A stretch of 34,866 bases of DNA, taken from Bryobacterales bacterium. GTDB lineage: Bacteria; Acidobacteriota; Terriglobia; Bryobacterales; Bryobacteraceae. The translations under genes and the position numbers were made by a program. The notes below the pieces were generated by a model. It made no database searches and was not told the origin of the DNA. It worked only from the letters and a program-made list of their open reading frames with translations. This document shows positions 23,847 to 32,002 of this stretch, one piece after another. The stretch lies in the NCBI GenBank assembly GCA_020846745.1, contig JADLDI010000054.1:1-34866 (forward strand), in the 5' to 3' direction. Numbering within the stretch: the first letter of the stretch is position 1; the number at the start of each line of letters is the position of its first letter.

Positions 23847-24173
23847 TTGTGCAAGATCTGGCTCGTCGGGCTCGATCCAACCGAAGGGCATGAGCAGAGG
23901 GGTCGGCGCCCGGTCTTGATCGTTTCCCCAGAAGCTTTCAACCAAGTGACCAAAGTGCCGGTAGTGGTTCCCATCACCAGCGGAGGAAGCTTCGCGCGTA
24001 CAGCCGGGTTTGCTGTTCCACTGTCAGGCGCCGGAACCAGCACCACTGGGGTAATCCGCTGCGATCAACCCCGCGCACTGGATCTCCGCGCACGCGGCGG
24101 CAGGAAACTCGAGAGTATTCCGAACGCGATTATGGATGAAGTGCTGGCCAGACTAGCGCCAATCTTCGAGTGA
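23847..24173 (+). CDS. MazF/PemK-like endoribonuclease toxin, apparently without antitoxin
   Basis: A 108-residue MazF-family protein. The family core is clear: IWLVGLDPTEGHEQRGRRPVLIVS at the N-terminus, VPVVVPITS in the middle and a C-terminal RALDLRAR...IMDEVLARLAPIF. Such toxins cleave mRNA at short motifs. There is no ATG or GTG at a family-like position; TTG at 23847 gives the expected N-terminal length and is chosen with caution. The 61 nt between the divergent hydrolase start and this TTG cannot hold a MazE antitoxin, and none follows. It may be unpaired or rely on an antitoxin elsewhere. Confidence 0.8.
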   Translation: MCKIWLVGLDPTEGHEQRGRRPVLIVSPEAFNQVTKVPVVVPITSGGSFARTAGFAVPLSGAGTSTTGVIRCDQPRALDLRARGGRKLESIPNAIMDEVLARLAPIFE

Positions 24174-24204
24174 CCATAGGGAGCCCCAGCAAAATCAACA
24201 AACT

Positions 24205-24259
24205 GCGAAACGAAAGAGAAACGCGCCCGGCGGCCGCGATGGAGGCGGCGCCGGGCGCG
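24205..24259 (-). terminator. Intrinsic terminator of the second TonB receptor gene
   Basis: Read on the minus strand, CGCGCCCGGCG and CGCCGGGCGCG (24249-24259 and 24222-24232) form a perfect 11-bp stem with a 16-nt loop, followed by the T-rich run TTTCTCTTTCGTTTCG (24221-24206). It lies 24 nt past the stop codon. Confidence 0.8.
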
Positions 24260-24282
24260 GTTGACCGACTGTTTGGCGTGGC

Positions 24283-27200
24283 TTACCAGCTAATACGGGC
24301 CGAGAACTGGATGATTCTCGGATCGTTGGGCTGGGTGGCCAAGTCCTGCAACCCGGTGGTAGCGTCCGGATTGTTGTCCAGCGGATGGTTGAGCGCGTTG
24401 AAGAAGTCCGCCGTGAACCGCAATTGGACCTTCTCTTTTAGCTGGAAGTTCTTGAACAGGGATGCATCGAAGTTCCATGCGCCGGGTCCGCGGAAGAAGT
24501 TGCGAGCGTTCCAGTTCACCGTGTCGGTAATCGGGGTGAGACGAGTGGTGCCGTTGGCCAGCGTCTGCGGCAACCGGTTATCGAGGCCGGGCCCGAGCGG
24601 CCGCATAATCCGGTCCGCCTGGTTGAGCGGGATCAGAGCCTGTAGTGCCTGCTGATCGACATTCGACGCGAGCGTCGGGTTGAAGTTGCCGCGGAACCAC
24701 AACCGGCGCTGACGGCCGGCATAGGTGAGCAGCAGCCGCTGATCGGCGTTCAAGGTCGGATCGCCGAACAGATACTGGCTCGAGCTGACGCTCAGCCAGT
24801 TACCGGCCCGCCAGTTGCCGATCGTCGCCACCTGCCAACCGCCGATCACGTGGTTGAGGAAGCCGCCGGCGCTGTTCATGTACTTCTTGCCCTTGCCGAA
24901 CGGCAGATCGTACACGCCGTTCCAACTGATCCGGTGAGCGGGCACGGTGCCGGAGTTGTAGTACACCAACTTGCGCAAATCGTCATAGGTCATGTTGGCG
25001 CCGCCCCCAAGGATCTGCGCCTTTTCGGGAATCTGGGCCACGGCCGTGCCGGTAGAGTTGATGGCGCCGTTACCGGCGGAGAAGCCGCCTTCATCGGAGG
25101 TGTTCAAACTGCGGGCGAACACGTAGAACCATTGGAAGGTAAGGCCGTTCGAATACCGCTTTTCGACCTCAGCCTGCACGCTGTGAGTGTTCGAAATGCC
25201 GGTCCGGTTCACGGCCGTCAGCGCCCAATCTTTGTTGGGACGCATCAGGTCGCGGTTGCCCGGAGGCACCGTCCCGGTCCGCGCCACCCAGTTGTACTCG
25301 GCTTCGCGGTTGCCGAGGCTGTAGCGCTGCTCAAGGTCGCGGCCGTGGTTGCCCAGATAGCTGAGCCGCAGCGAAGTGTTCTTCATGATTTCGCGTTCGA
25401 GCGTTACGTTCCAGGCTTGTGAACGCCCATCCGCCCAGTTGCGGCCGTCGAACGCGAACATGCTGCGGGCGCTGGTGGGCAGGCTGATGATGCCTTCCGT
25501 GCTCACGGTCGCCTTTCCTACGTACATGTCCGCCGTGGGCGCCGTACGGACGGCAAAGGTGCTGGTGCCGTCCAGTGTTGAGAGCGGCGTCTCAAATCGC
25601 AGGTTCAGCGGCGGGTTCGATCGCGATGTCTGCAGGATCTGCGATAGCGGCATCGTCCAGAAGTATTCGCCGTAACCGCCCCTGAGAACGAACTTGTCGC
25701 TGATGCGATAGGCGAGTGCGATGCGAGGCGCGAAATTGTTGTTGTCGGCTTTCACCAGGCTGCTCGGATACCCGAGGTCGTTCGCCGTTTTCCAGCTCAG
25801 ACCGCGATTGGACCAGGATTTGAGCACGGCCGGAGGAATGCCTTGGATATCTTCCATCCGCGTACTGCCCGGCGTAATCACCTGGAACGTGTTGGCGAAG
25901 TTATTCACGTCGACATTAACAAGCCGGTTGTACTTCTCGTGATAGGGCGTCCACTTATCCCACCGAACGCCAAGCTCCATCGTGAGCCGCTGGGTGACCT
26001 TCCATGAATCCGTCACATACAACCCTATCTCTTTCTGTTCGAAGTAGAAGTAACCGCGGTTGAACTGATTAGACAGATAAGTGGGCAGCCCTAATGCCAT
26101 ACCGGCAAGACCGTCGCCGGTATAGGCCGCGGCGGTATCATCGGCCGGAATGTAGAGCGCCGTCCAGTCGCCGCTGAAATCGTGCGACCCCTGCGACTGC
26201 TGCAACTCGCGGACGTTGTTATACTCCTGGCGGATTTTGCCGCCGAACTTCACCGTGTGCTTACCTTTAATCCACGTGCTGTTCGACTCGATGTTGTGAT
26301 TCGTCAGGTGCTCGTCTTTGCGGTTGTCGGCGTCCCAGCAGAAGTTATCGGTGCAGAACGTCGGCCAACCGGTGGTGCCGAAGGGGTTCGGCAACCCGAG
26401 GTTATTGGCCCACGGCACATTGTCGGCCAGGGTGCCGTTCGAGTTCGCGGTTCGGTGGCTTGCGATCAACAGGTCGTGGAACAAGGTGGGCGAGAAGATG
26501 TGCGTTTCCCGCAGCGAGAAACTATGGATCGGCGTCTCTCCGCGGCCCGAACCGAAACCATTGGTAGATTCGGCTTTCGGTGCGCCGAAACGGCCGCCTG
26601 TCAATTGGTTGTAGCGGTTGGAACGGCTGAAGCGGCCGGCGATCGAATCTTTCTCAGAGAAACGATGGTCGATCTTCACCGATACTGAACTCGTATCGAG
26701 AATGTTGGGATAGTATTCCACCATGTTGATGTCTTGATACGGGTTGACAGCATTGGTGGGCAGATGCGTAATCCCTTGGACCGTCTTGTAGAAAGACGAG
26801 ATCCGGTTTTGGGGAATGGTGTTACCGGCAAAGGGCGTGCGCGTTCCGTTGGCGCCCGTCGTCAACGGGTCGTAGATCGTTGTTTGGCGGCCGGTGCCAT
26901 CGATGATCCCGCTGAAGTTGCCGTTCCACATATCTTGCGTGGGGACGACGTCCTGGTAGAACTGGGACTGCCGCTGCCGGAAACCCTCATAGGCGGCAAA
27001 CCAGAACGTTTTGTTCTTACCGTTGTAGATCTTGGGCAGAAACACCGGGCCGCCGGCCGACACACCAAACTCGTTGCGGATCAGTTTAGCCGGCGTGTTG
27101 CCATCCTGCTTCTGCCGGGCGCGCAAGCCCCCAAAATTGTTGCGGTGCGTTTCAAACGCGCTGCCATGCAACTCATTGGTGCCGGACTTGGTTACCATCT

Positions 27201-27855
27201 CAACGTTCGCGGGCCGCGAGTATTGTGCGGACGAACCAGTGGTCTCGATCCGGAATTCCTGAATCGTATCCAGGCCCGGCGACACACGGTTGATGCCGCC
27301 GCCGAATCGGTCGACGATCGAGACGCCGTCGAGCATCATTTCCGTCGAGCCGACTTTCATTCCGTTCACACGGGGGTTGCCTCCCCCCTCCACGCCGGCA
27401 GTCAGATTGAACAGGGTCGTCACCGAGCGTCCGTTCAACGGCAACTGGCGTATGCGCAAGAAGTCTTTCACGTCGCCGATGGCCGCGCCTTCGGTCGCAA
27501 TAACCGGGGCGGCATCGGCAACCTCGACGACGGTGTCGACACTGCCGACTTCGAGCTTCGGGTCGATAAGTGCTGTCTGTCCAACTTCCAACCGAGCCGT
27601 TGCCTCCCACTTTTTGAATCCGGAGGCCTCGACAACCAGACGATAGTTGCCTGGGGGCAAGCTGGGCAGGTAGTAATAGCCGAGTTCCGTGGCGGTCGTG
27701 GCGCGCACGGTTTGTGTTTCAACATTGGTTAACGTGACTTTGGAGGAAGGAACGACGGCGCCGGTATTATCCTGCACCGTGCCCTTAATAACTCCTGTAC
27801 CCGTCTGGGCGAAGACCGCCAGGGTACAGGTAAGCACACAAAGAGCTAGCCTCAT
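24283..27855 (-). CDS. TonB-dependent receptor with N-terminal carboxypeptidase-regulatory-like domain
   Basis: An 1190-residue receptor, the second of its kind in the window. Order: signal peptide (MRLALCVLTCTLAVFAQ), carboxypeptidase-regulatory-like domain (about 18-100, GVIKGTVQDNTGAVVPSSKV and YYYLPSLPPGNYRLVVEASG), plug (around LRIRQLPLNGRSVTTLFNLTAGV), and a long beta-barrel ending in an aromatic residue (ARISW). The ATG at 27855 is chosen because a TTGACC/TAAATT promoter lies just upstream; a TTG at 27894 would fall inside that promoter. Substrate unknown. It has its own promoter and terminator, so it is a single-gene unit. Confidence 0.9.
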   Translation of the reverse strand: MRLALCVLTCTLAVFAQTGTGVIKGTVQDNTGAVVPSSKVTLTNVETQTVRATTATELGYYYLPSLPPGNYRLVVEASGFKKWEATARLEVGQTALIDPKLEVGSVDTVVEVADAAPVIATEGAAIGDVKDFLRIRQLPLNGRSVTTLFNLTAGVEGGGNPRVNGMKVGSTEMMLDGVSIVDRFGGGINRVSPGLDTIQEFRIETTGSSAQYSRPANVEMVTKSGTNELHGSAFETHRNNFGGLRARQKQDGNTPAKLIRNEFGVSAGGPVFLPKIYNGKNKTFWFAAYEGFRQRQSQFYQDVVPTQDMWNGNFSGIIDGTGRQTTIYDPLTTGANGTRTPFAGNTIPQNRISSFYKTVQGITHLPTNAVNPYQDINMVEYYPNILDTSSVSVKIDHRFSEKDSIAGRFSRSNRYNQLTGGRFGAPKAESTNGFGSGRGETPIHSFSLRETHIFSPTLFHDLLIASHRTANSNGTLADNVPWANNLGLPNPFGTTGWPTFCTDNFCWDADNRKDEHLTNHNIESNSTWIKGKHTVKFGGKIRQEYNNVRELQQSQGSHDFSGDWTALYIPADDTAAAYTGDGLAGMALGLPTYLSNQFNRGYFYFEQKEIGLYVTDSWKVTQRLTMELGVRWDKWTPYHEKYNRLVNVDVNNFANTFQVITPGSTRMEDIQGIPPAVLKSWSNRGLSWKTANDLGYPSSLVKADNNNFAPRIALAYRISDKFVLRGGYGEYFWTMPLSQILQTSRSNPPLNLRFETPLSTLDGTSTFAVRTAPTADMYVGKATVSTEGIISLPTSARSMFAFDGRNWADGRSQAWNVTLEREIMKNTSLRLSYLGNHGRDLEQRYSLGNREAEYNWVARTGTVPPGNRDLMRPNKDWALTAVNRTGISNTHSVQAEVEKRYSNGLTFQWFYVFARSLNTSDEGGFSAGNGAINSTGTAVAQIPEKAQILGGGANMTYDDLRKLVYYNSGTVPAHRISWNGVYDLPFGKGKKYMNSAGGFLNHVIGGWQVATIGNWRAGNWLSVSSSQYLFGDPTLNADQRLLLTYAGRQRRLWFRGNFNPTLASNVDQQALQALIPLNQADRIMRPLGPGLDNRLPQTLANGTTRLTPITDTVNWNARNFFRGPGAWNFDASLFKNFQLKEKVQLRFTADFFNALNHPLDNNPDATTGLQDLATQPNDPRIIQFSARISW

Positions 27856-27865
27856 AATTGGGACT

Positions 27866-27894
27866 AATTTATCCCGATTCAAGGTGTGGGTCAA
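27866..27894 (-). promoter_or_regulatory. Promoter of the second TonB receptor gene (leaderless geometry)
   Basis: Minus strand TTGACC (27894-27889), 17-bp spacer, TAAATT (27871-27866), then 10 nt to the ATG at 27855. The predicted start site is at or within a few bases of the ATG, so the mRNA should lack a Shine-Dalgarno leader. Confidence 0.65.
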
Positions 27895-27898
27895 GCCC

Positions 27899-27925
27899 TC
27901 ACTGATCCCGTGTCACTGATCCCGT
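27899..27925. repeat. Tandem 13-bp direct repeat
   Basis: TCACTGATCCCGT occurs at 27899-27911 and 27913-27925, period 14 bp, in the gap between the divergent TonB receptor and phosphatase genes. It abuts the receptor promoter -35, so it could be a regulator binding site. Confidence 0.6.
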
Positions 27926-27955
27926 TGCCCAAAGTCGCCCAGTTATCCTGAAATC

Positions 27956-28852
27956 ATGGTGATGCGACGGTATGGGTGGCCGCTTGTTCTCTGCTTTGTT
28001 CTTGCAGCGGCAGACGGCGTCGACCTGCAGACAGTCGTTGAAGGCAATACCGTGCGAGTGGTCGGCTTTGGCGATTTCGGCTACCGCGGTCCTGATTCGG
28101 GCCGGTTCCTCGTCGCCACCGCGGTCCAAAAACGTCATAAGGAGCAACCGTTCAATATCGGCATAACCGTTGGCGATAACTTCTACCCCCGCGGAGTCGC
28201 CTCGGTGAGCGATCCCACCTGGAAAGAGATTTGGGAGAAGGACTATTCGCCGTTGAAGATTCCCTTCTTCTCCACTCTCGGCAATCACGACTACGATGGC
28301 GACGAACTGGCTCAAGTGGAATACACAACAAAAAGTCAGACCTGGAAGATGCCGGCCCGCTATTACACGTTTAAAGCGGGACCCATTCAATTCTTCGCAT
28401 TGGATACAGACGAGGGTACATCAAAGTCGTACTTTTGGCGTTCTTCCAAGCCGTGGGCCAAAAGTCAGGCAGACTGGCTGGACCAGGGATTGAAGGCCCA
28501 CGAAGGAGCGCGCTGGAAGGTGGTCTACGGCCACCACCCCATCTATTCCGACGGGGAGCATGGCGATACCTCACGCATGTTGCGGCAGTTACTGCCTATT
28601 CTGAAAGCGCACAAAGTGGATGTGTATCTTGCCGGTCACGATCACGACCTGCAATATCACGTCAGGGATGGCATTCACTTTGCCATCATTGGTGGGGGAG
28701 GTAAGGACACGCGAGCCATCACGAAGCGCCGGGCCGAGTTTGCCGTCGCCCGCCACGGGTTCCTGGACATGACGGCTACCGATAAGACGATGCTGTTGCG
28801 GATCATCTCCGCCGGGGGGGACGAGCTATTTTCGAAAACGATCGAAAAGTAA
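27956..28852 (+). CDS. Exported metallophosphoesterase, purple-acid-phosphatase-like
   Basis: A 298-residue protein with an N-terminal signal peptide (RRYGWPLVLCFVLAAADG) and a complete calcineurin-like phosphoesterase motif set: GDFGY, VGDNFYPRGV, LGNHDYDGD, VVYGHHPIYS and LAGHDHDLQYH. The combination GDNFY plus GHDHxLQY resembles tartrate-resistant acid phosphatases, which release phosphate from organic esters; no extra domains are present. The ATG at 27956 or the in-frame ATG at 27962 could be used. TATCCT (27944-27949) lies 6 nt upstream of the first ATG. It converges on the PilZ gene with a hairpin in the gap. Confidence 0.88.
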   Translation: MVMRRYGWPLVLCFVLAAADGVDLQTVVEGNTVRVVGFGDFGYRGPDSGRFLVATAVQKRHKEQPFNIGITVGDNFYPRGVASVSDPTWKEIWEKDYSPLKIPFFSTLGNHDYDGDELAQVEYTTKSQTWKMPARYYTFKAGPIQFFALDTDEGTSKSYFWRSSKPWAKSQADWLDQGLKAHEGARWKVVYGHHPIYSDGEHGDTSRMLRQLLPILKAHKVDVYLAGHDHDLQYHVRDGIHFAIIGGGGKDTRAITKRRAEFAVARHGFLDMTATDKTMLLRIISAGGDELFSKTIEK

Positions 28853-28858
28853 GCGCGC

Positions 28859-28881
28859 CGTCCGGACTAGCGTCCCGGACG
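28859..28881. terminator. Hairpin between converging phosphatase and PilZ genes
   Basis: CGTCCGG (28859-28865) and CCGGACG (28875-28881) form a 7-bp stem with a 9-nt loop that overlaps the PilZ gene stop codon. Without a T tract it is a candidate bidirectional terminator only. Confidence 0.35.
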
Positions 28882-29205
28882 CACGAACTCGTACCGTTCC
28901 AAGGTTGCGGCTACCGAGAACGGACGTTCCCGTTCCGTGATGGCCCGTCCGGGCCGTGTCTCCAATCGGATCACGGTGCCGACACAATGGAGTTTCACTC
29001 CATGCGGGTCTTTTCCCGTCGGCAGGGTGATCGTGTATTCAATCGGTTCGCCAATGGACAGTTGCGACTCCGACGCAAACAGAACACCTGCCGAACTCAG
29101 ATTCCTCGTCTCCGTGAACTGGCCCAAGGCAGCCGAACCGCTGCGAACCAACTCGATGGGAAGACGGAGCTCAAACCGCTGCGACCTGCGCTGCTCAGCC
29201 TGCAT
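28867..29205 (-). CDS. PilZ domain protein
   Basis: A 112-residue single-domain PilZ protein, expected to bind cyclic di-GMP. Both binding motifs are present: RxxxR as RRSQR near the N-terminus and NxSxxG as NLSSAG about 35 residues later. The rest is the usual six-stranded barrel, with IEYTITLPTG and CVGTVIRLE strands. The ATG at 29205 lies 10 nt after a TAGAGT -10, so the mRNA should be leaderless; a TTG at 29244 would fall on the -35. No partner enzyme is adjacent, so the process it controls is unknown. Confidence 0.85.
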   Translation of the reverse strand: MQAEQRRSQRFELRLPIELVRSGSAALGQFTETRNLSSAGVLFASESQLSIGEPIEYTITLPTGKDPHGVKLHCVGTVIRLETRPGRAITERERPFSVAATLERYEFVRPGR

Positions 29206-29215
29206 TACATAGTTC

Positions 29216-29244
29216 ACTCTACCGGGAGTAGGAAAACAGGTCAA
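29216..29244 (-). promoter_or_regulatory. Promoter of the PilZ gene (leaderless geometry)
   Basis: Minus strand TTGACC (29244-29239), 17-bp spacer, TAGAGT (29221-29216), then 10 nt to the ATG. This is the same geometry as the promoter at 27866-27894. Confidence 0.65.
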
Positions 29245-29306
29245 TATGGAAGTAGGGGTGGAATGCGAAGGAAGTCCTGGTACGCCACTTGCTGGAGTCC
29301 CCTAAA

Positions 29307-29340
29307 GGGTATATTTATACCCCGCGTTCGTGTGTATACT
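29307..29340 (+). promoter_or_regulatory. Promoter with overlapping palindrome before the PGPGW gene
   Basis: GGGTATA (29307-29313) and TATACCC (29316-29322) form a perfect 7-bp palindrome with a 2-nt centre. It covers the expected -35 position of a TATACT -10 (29335-29340). The transcript would start near 29347, about 20 nt before the ATG. The palindrome is a likely repressor or activator site; the neighbouring MerR-type gene is one candidate regulator (inference). Confidence 0.5.
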
Positions 29341-29366
29341 TTTTCCACCGTTTGGTCTCGTTTTGC

Positions 29367-29612
29367 ATGAAACAGTTGAAATCCGCACTTCGGATCGGCC
29401 TCGGCATCGTATTGGTATTACTGGGAGTACTTGGCTTAATCCTGCCCATCATGCCCGGTTGGGTTTTCCTTATTCCGGGGTTGGTAATACTGGGGGAATA
29501 CTTTCCGCCTATCCAGCGACTGGTCGACTGGGCGAAACGCAAAGCGGCATCGGTGGCGGCCGGTGGGGGAGAAAAGCCGCAACCGCCGCCTGAGGGACAC
29601 AAGGAATTGTAG
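29367..29612 (+). CDS. Small membrane protein of the PGPGW type
   Basis: An 81-residue protein with two hydrophobic helices (LRIGLGIVLVLLGVLGLILPI and WVFLIPGLVILGEY) joined around a PGW turn (IMPGWVFLIPG), as in the putative transmembrane PGPGW family. A basic stretch (WAKRKAASV) and a Pro-rich tail follow. Function is unknown; location is the cytoplasmic membrane. The ATG at 29367 directly precedes the basic-hydrophobic N-terminus. Confidence 0.75.
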   Translation: MKQLKSALRIGLGIVLVLLGVLGLILPIMPGWVFLIPGLVILGEYFPPIQRLVDWAKRKAASVAAGGGEKPQPPPEGHKEL

Positions 29613-29679
29613 CTTGCTTTTGTTCGTAACTACTTGTAGCCCTTAGGTTTTTTTCAAAACAATTCTCTTCATTTCTGTA

Positions 29680-29709
29680 TTGACGCCCCTCCAACCCGCG
29701 GTGCAAAAT
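29680..29709 (+). promoter_or_regulatory. Possible promoter of the MerR-type gene
   Basis: TTGACG (29680-29685) and CAAAAT (29704-29709) with an 18-bp spacer, 30 nt before the start codon. The -10 is weak, which would suit a gene needing activation. Confidence 0.4.
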
Positions 29710-29739
29710 GATCTTGCCCCAAAACGGACGCGAACCATC

Positions 29740-30246
29740 ATGTTCAAAACAAAAAAGACCGCTCCTGAAGCCGCCCCGCTCGATCGCGCCTGTTCCTCCA
29801 GCGAAGTCGCCCGCATCGCCGGCGTCAGTCTCCGGCAGTTGCAGTGGTGGGACGAACAGAAGGTTGTCTCTCCGCGCCACGAAGGTCACCGCCGCGTGTA
29901 TTCCCCGGAAGAGGTTGTAGAGATTACAGTTATCGCCGAACTGCGCCGCAAGGGCTTCTCGCTCCAGAAGATCCGCCGCGTTCTGCGATACCTGCAACGC
30001 GAGATGGGAAAACACCTTGCCAACGTCTTGGCCGGCAACTCCGAGATGCACTTGCTTACCGATGGCAAGAACATCCATCTGGAAGACAGCACAGCGCGCG
30101 TCATCGAGGTCCTGAAAAACGCACGGCAGCCGATGTTCCTCGTCTCGGTTTCCGATCAGGCCAAGCGGCTGACTGTCGTTCAGCGCAAGCCGCCCAAGGC
30201 GGAAAGCCACCCCAGCGTTTCGCGCCGTACCAGGGCCGTAGTCTAG
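29740..30246 (+). CDS. MerR family transcriptional regulator
   Basis: A 168-residue regulator with a MerR-type winged helix at about 16-85: SSSEVARIAGVSLRQLQWWDEQKVVSP, then GHRRVYSPEEVVEITVIAELRRKGFSLQKIRRVLRYLQ. The C-terminal part (about 95-150) has no cysteine pair or obvious ligand-binding domain, so the signal is unknown. The final RKPPKAESHPSVSRRTRAVV is basic. The ATG at 29740 is the first that gives a normal MerR N-terminus. It is read in the same direction as the PGPGW and ctpA genes but has its own possible promoter. Confidence 0.85.
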   Translation: MFKTKKTAPEAAPLDRACSSSEVARIAGVSLRQLQWWDEQKVVSPRHEGHRRVYSPEEVVEITVIAELRRKGFSLQKIRRVLRYLQREMGKHLANVLAGNSEMHLLTDGKNIHLEDSTARVIEVLKNARQPMFLVSVSDQAKRLTVVQRKPPKAESHPSVSRRTRAVV

Positions 30247-30391
30247 ATTCGCCTGGTCTTTCCTCCCACGTGCCACACGGGCGGCTGCGTGAGGAATTTC
30301 TCGGGCGATTCGTTGAACCGGGTCTCCCGGCTGCTCCGTCTAAGAAATTGGCGCGATGTATACTGAGAGCAGCCGGAGAGGTGTATCCATA

Positions 30392-31996
30392 GTGGCTAGA
30401 ACGTGGCGGTCGAGTCTTTTTGTCCCTTCAGTCCTTTTTCTGTGTGCCGTCCTGGGTGGGGTGCTCGGCCCCGGGCTCACAGATGTTTCCGCGGCATCTA
30501 ACGAAAGCGAAGTAAAGTCGTCGATCCAGACGTTCAGCCGGGTCTACGATCTGCTGGAGCAGAACTTCGCCGACAAAGTCAGCGCCGATAAGGCGATCTA
30601 CAAAGGCGCCATCCCCGGCATGCTGCGGACGCTCGATCCGCATTCCAGTTTCTTCGATCCCCGCGATTTCCAACTGCTCCGCGAAGAACAAAAAGGTCAC
30701 TACTACGGCGTCGGAATGACCGTGGCGCCGTCTCCTCGCACCAACCGCACCATGGTGATCGCTCCGTTTGAAGGTTCGCCGGCTTACAAAGCCGGTATCC
30801 GTCCGGGCGACGTGCTGATGTTCATCAACGACAAGTCGACCGAGAATCTTCGCACGGACGAAGTGGCGGACCTTCTCAAAGGTCCCAAAGGCACCAAGGT
30901 CCAAGTGGTTGTCTCCCGGGAAGGGTCCACCGGGATGCTGACGTTCGACATCACCCGTGATGAAATCTCCCGCAAGAGCGTTCAGGACGCATTTTTCGTC
31001 AAACCCGGCATCGCGTATCTCGACGTCGAACAGTTCAACGAAAACACGTCGCGCGAGGTGGAAGATAACATCCGCCGCCTCGGCGAGGCCAACATCAAGG
31101 GCCTCATCCTCGATTTGCGCAACAACCCCGGCGGCCTTCTGAATGAAGGTGTGGCCGTGGCGGACCGCTTCCTCGAGAAGGGCCAGACCGTTGTGAAGCA
31201 CGCCGGCCGTGCGTCACCAGAGAAGAAATACGAAGCGCGCCACGGTAACGGCGGCCGCGTATACCCGATCGTCGTTCTGGTCAACGGCTACTCCGCCTCC
31301 GCCGCGGAAATCGTCGCCGGCGCACTGCAGGATCACGATCGCGCCTGGATCTTCGGCGAGAACACGTTCGGCAAGGGGTTGGTGCAGACCGTGTACCCGC
31401 TCACCGAAAACACCGGTTTGGCGCTGACTACGGCGAAATACTATACGCCGTCCAATCGCCTCATCCAGCGCGACTACGCCAACACGTCGTTCTTCGACTA
31501 CTACTACCGCAAGAACCTCGAAAACAAGAACATGAACGATGTCGGCATGACCGACACCGGACGCAAAGTGTACGGCGGCGGCGGTATCGCCCCCGACGAG
31601 AAGTACGAAGCGCCCAAAGCCACGCGCCTTCAGGCTGTGCTGTTCCGCAGCTACGCGTTCCTGAACTTCTCCGCGCAATATCTCAATACGCACGACCGTA
31701 AGGCCATCACGAAAGATTGGACTCCGGATGAAGGCATCCTAAACGATCTTAAACAGTACCTGCTAAAGCAGGGCGTTCAGTTCACCGAAGCCGAATTCAC
31801 GGAAAGCCTCGACTGGATTAAACAGCAACTGCGGCGCGAGGTCTTCGTCAACGTGTTCAGCATCGAAGACGCCCGCAAGATGACCGTCTCCACCGATCCG
31901 ATGGTGCTCAAAGGCATCGACTCATTGCCGAAGGCCAAGGAACTTCTCGATAAGGCGCGCCAACTGCTCGTGCAGCGCCGCTCACACGACAGGTAG
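30392..31996 (+). CDS. Carboxy-terminal processing protease (S41 family)
   Basis: A 534-residue S41 peptidase that trims C-termini of envelope proteins. N-terminal membrane anchor or signal (RSSLFVPSVLFLCAVLGGVLG), then a PDZ domain (about 105-190, FEGSPAYKAGIRPGDVLMFIN) and the catalytic core with NGYSASAAEIVAGALQD (about 298-314) and the lysine in FGENTFGKGLVQT (about Lys328). Ser and Lys of the dyad are present. The GTG at 30392 is preferred over ATG at 30356: GGAGAGG lies 10 nt before it, and the ATG overlaps a TATACT -10-like element (30359-30364). Its TAG stop is in frame with guaA. Confidence 0.9.
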   Translation: MARTWRSSLFVPSVLFLCAVLGGVLGPGLTDVSAASNESEVKSSIQTFSRVYDLLEQNFADKVSADKAIYKGAIPGMLRTLDPHSSFFDPRDFQLLREEQKGHYYGVGMTVAPSPRTNRTMVIAPFEGSPAYKAGIRPGDVLMFINDKSTENLRTDEVADLLKGPKGTKVQVVVSREGSTGMLTFDITRDEISRKSVQDAFFVKPGIAYLDVEQFNENTSREVEDNIRRLGEANIKGLILDLRNNPGGLLNEGVAVADRFLEKGQTVVKHAGRASPEKKYEARHGNGGRVYPIVVLVNGYSASAAEIVAGALQDHDRAWIFGENTFGKGLVQTVYPLTENTGLALTTAKYYTPSNRLIQRDYANTSFFDYYYRKNLENKNMNDVGMTDTGRKVYGGGGIAPDEKYEAPKATRLQAVLFRSYAFLNFSAQYLNTHDRKAITKDWTPDEGILNDLKQYLLKQGVQFTEAEFTESLDWIKQQLRREVFVNVFSIEDARKMTVSTDPMVLKGIDSLPKAKELLDKARQLLVQRRSHDR

Positions 31997-32002
31997 ACAA
32001 AA

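Noticed and set aside
26734..27732. Plus-strand open frame opposite the second TonB receptor
   Set aside because: Antisense shadow; the minus strand has a clear domain order.
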